NCBI GenBank assembly: GCA_028287885.1
Contig: JAQBOT010000186.1
Location: forward strand, 1-6,872
DNA from: Pedobacter sp.
Lineage (GTDB): Bacteria > Bacteroidota > Bacteroidia > Sphingobacteriales > Sphingobacteriaceae
DNA length: 6,872 nucleotides
Direction: 5' to 3'
In this document: piece by piece, positions 5,796 to 6,872 of the stretch
Layout: each line of letters starts with the position of its first letter
How positions within the stretch are numbered: the first letter of the stretch is position 1
The notes under the pieces: model-generated
What the model was told of the DNA's origin: nothing
The model's input: the letters and a program-made list of their open reading frames with translations, nothing else
Databases searched by the model: none
Made by a program: the position numbers and the translations under genes

Positions 5796-6872
5796 TTATG
5801 CACCTTCTTCTTTTTTCTTCTTCTTACCGAAGTTTTTGTTGTCTACTGTGATCTGGTCATTTTCTTTATTGTAGTCAATTTCCAGAACATCACCTTCGTT
5901 GATGTCACCCTTTAAGATTTCCTCAGCAATTGGATCTTCAAGGTACTTCTGAATGGCACGTTTTAAAGGACGTGCACCGAAGTTAATATCAAAACCTTTA
6001 TCTGCAATGAAATCTTTGGCTGCATCACTTAGCTTGATTTCGTACCCTAAAGTATGAACTCTTCCGAACAATGACTTCAACTCGATGTCGATGATCTTAA
6101 AGATCTCTTCTTTACCAAGCGTATTGAATACAACTACATCGTCAACACGGTTAAGGAACTCGGGAGCAAAAGCACGCTTTAACGCGTTCTCTATGACACC
6201 CCTTGAGTGTGCATCAACCTGGTTGTTTTTAGCGGTAGTAGAAAAACCTACACCTTGACCAAAGTCTTTCAACTGACGAGCACCAATGTTGGAAGTCATG
6301 ATGATGATTGTATTTCTAAAATCAACTTTACGACCCAAGCTGTCTGTCAACTGACCTTCATCTAAAACTTGTAACAAGATGTTAAACACATCTGGATGCG
6401 CTTTCTCAATCTCATCAAGCAAGATTACTGCATAAGGCTTACGGCGAACTTTCTCAGTCAACTGACCACCTTCTTCGTAACCTACGTATCCTGGAGGCGC
6501 TCCCACTAAACGTGACACAGCAAATTTCTCCATGTACTCACTCATGTCAATCTGAATCAATGAATCATCACTGTCAAACATGAAACGAGCAAGCTCTTTT
6601 GCAAGCTCCGTTTTACCAACACCTGTCGGACCTAAGAAAATGAAAGAACCAATTGGTTTTTTAGGATCTTTTAGTCCGGCCCTTGTACGTTGAATTGCTT
6701 TAGTTAACTTCTTAATGGCGTCTTCCTGACCAATGATCTTGGTAGCTACGGTCTCGTACATATTCAACAGCTTTTGACTGTCTGTTTGTCCGACACGTTG
6801 CAACGGAATACCTGTCATCATAGACACAACTTCAGCTACGTTATCTTCCGAAACGGTATAGCGCTTACTTTT
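5796..6872 (-). CDS. clpC: ATP-dependent Clp protease ATP-binding subunit ClpC, C-terminal part (5' end outside window)
   Basis: This is the second AAA+ module of a class I Clp/Hsp100 unfoldase, which feeds substrates to ClpP in the cytoplasm. The 358 visible residues run from the window edge (KSKRYTVSEDNVAEVV) to the C-terminus; an internal GTG at 6827 is only a Val codon, not the start. Numbered from the edge: VSMMTGIPLQR at 16-26, Walker A GPTGVGKT 81-88, the substrate-gripping pore loop GYVG 128-131, Walker B VILLDE 149-154, sensor 1 Asn about 195, a VGF tripeptide 208-210 in the position of the ClpP-docking loop, arginine finger R242 in FLNR, and sensor 2 GARPLKR 299-305. The VGF tripeptide points to a ClpP-partnering ClpC rather than the disaggregase ClpB. 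The tail is Lys-rich (GKKKKKEEGA). The N-domain, first AAA+ module, middle domain and promoter lie outside the window. It is convergent with the radical SAM gene. Confidence 0.95.
   Translation of the reverse strand, partial: KSKRYTVSEDNVAEVVSMMTGIPLQRVGQTDSQKLLNMYETVATKIIGQEDAIKKLTKAIQRTRAGLKDPKKPIGSFIFLGPTGVGKTELAKELARFMFDSDDSLIQIDMSEYMEKFAVSRLVGAPPGYVGYEEGGQLTEKVRRKPYAVILLDEIEKAHPDVFNILLQVLDEGQLTDSLGRKVDFRNTIIIMTSNIGARQLKDFGQGVGFSTTAKNNQVDAHSRGVIENALKRAFAPEFLNRVDDVVVFNTLGKEEIFKIIDIELKSLFGRVHTLGYEIKLSDAAKDFIADKGFDINFGARPLKRAIQKYLEDPIAEEILKGDINEGDVLEIDYNKENDQITVDNKNFGKKKKKEEGA

Noticed and set aside
5655..5915. Plus-strand open frame of 86 codons after the radical SAM gene
   Set aside because: It runs through the clpC terminator and antisense to the clpC 3' end; its Phe/Leu-rich stretch is the reverse of the Lys/Glu tail of ClpC. 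No known domain is seen.
6825..6827. GTG as the start of the minus-strand Clp protein
   Set aside because: The frame stays open to the window edge and the upstream residues (TVSEDNVAEVV) are standard ClpC sequence, so this is an internal Val codon.

Overview
This window looks like ordinary chromosomal backbone from a member of the Bacteroidota, most likely Pedobacter-like (Sphingobacteriaceae). The signs are the form of FabI, a carboxypeptidase-regulatory-like exported protein whose signal peptide ends VSA|Q, a ClpC-type chaperone, AT-rich spacers and the absence of strong Shine-Dalgarno sequences. The genus is an inference from protein style; no search was run.

Layout: bases 1-500 hold the 3' end of a gene made of 27-residue (81-bp) Lys/Glu-rich repeats of unknown function, followed by a hairpin and an intrinsic terminator. 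Then come recN (651-2312, DNA repair), an 80-bp leader with two abutting palindromes, and fabI (2393-3217, fatty-acid synthesis), closed by a strong terminator. A secreted protein with a carboxypeptidase-regulatory-like domain (3300-4529) and a radical SAM protein of the PA0069/Rv2578c type (4566-5639) follow 36 bp apart, probably as one transcription unit. The last gene is clpC on the minus strand (5796 to beyond the window), convergent with the radical SAM gene; a long hairpin between them ends clpC transcription.

The genes do not form one pathway. They are housekeeping or conserved functions: double-strand-break repair, membrane lipid synthesis, envelope and protein quality control, plus two proteins of unclear role. 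I found no mobile element, CRISPR array, RNA gene or clear sign of horizontal transfer, and no convincing new multi-gene system. The points most worth a second look are the repeat protein at the left edge, the paired palindromes in front of fabI, and a clamp-binding-like pentapeptide at the C-terminus of the radical SAM protein.
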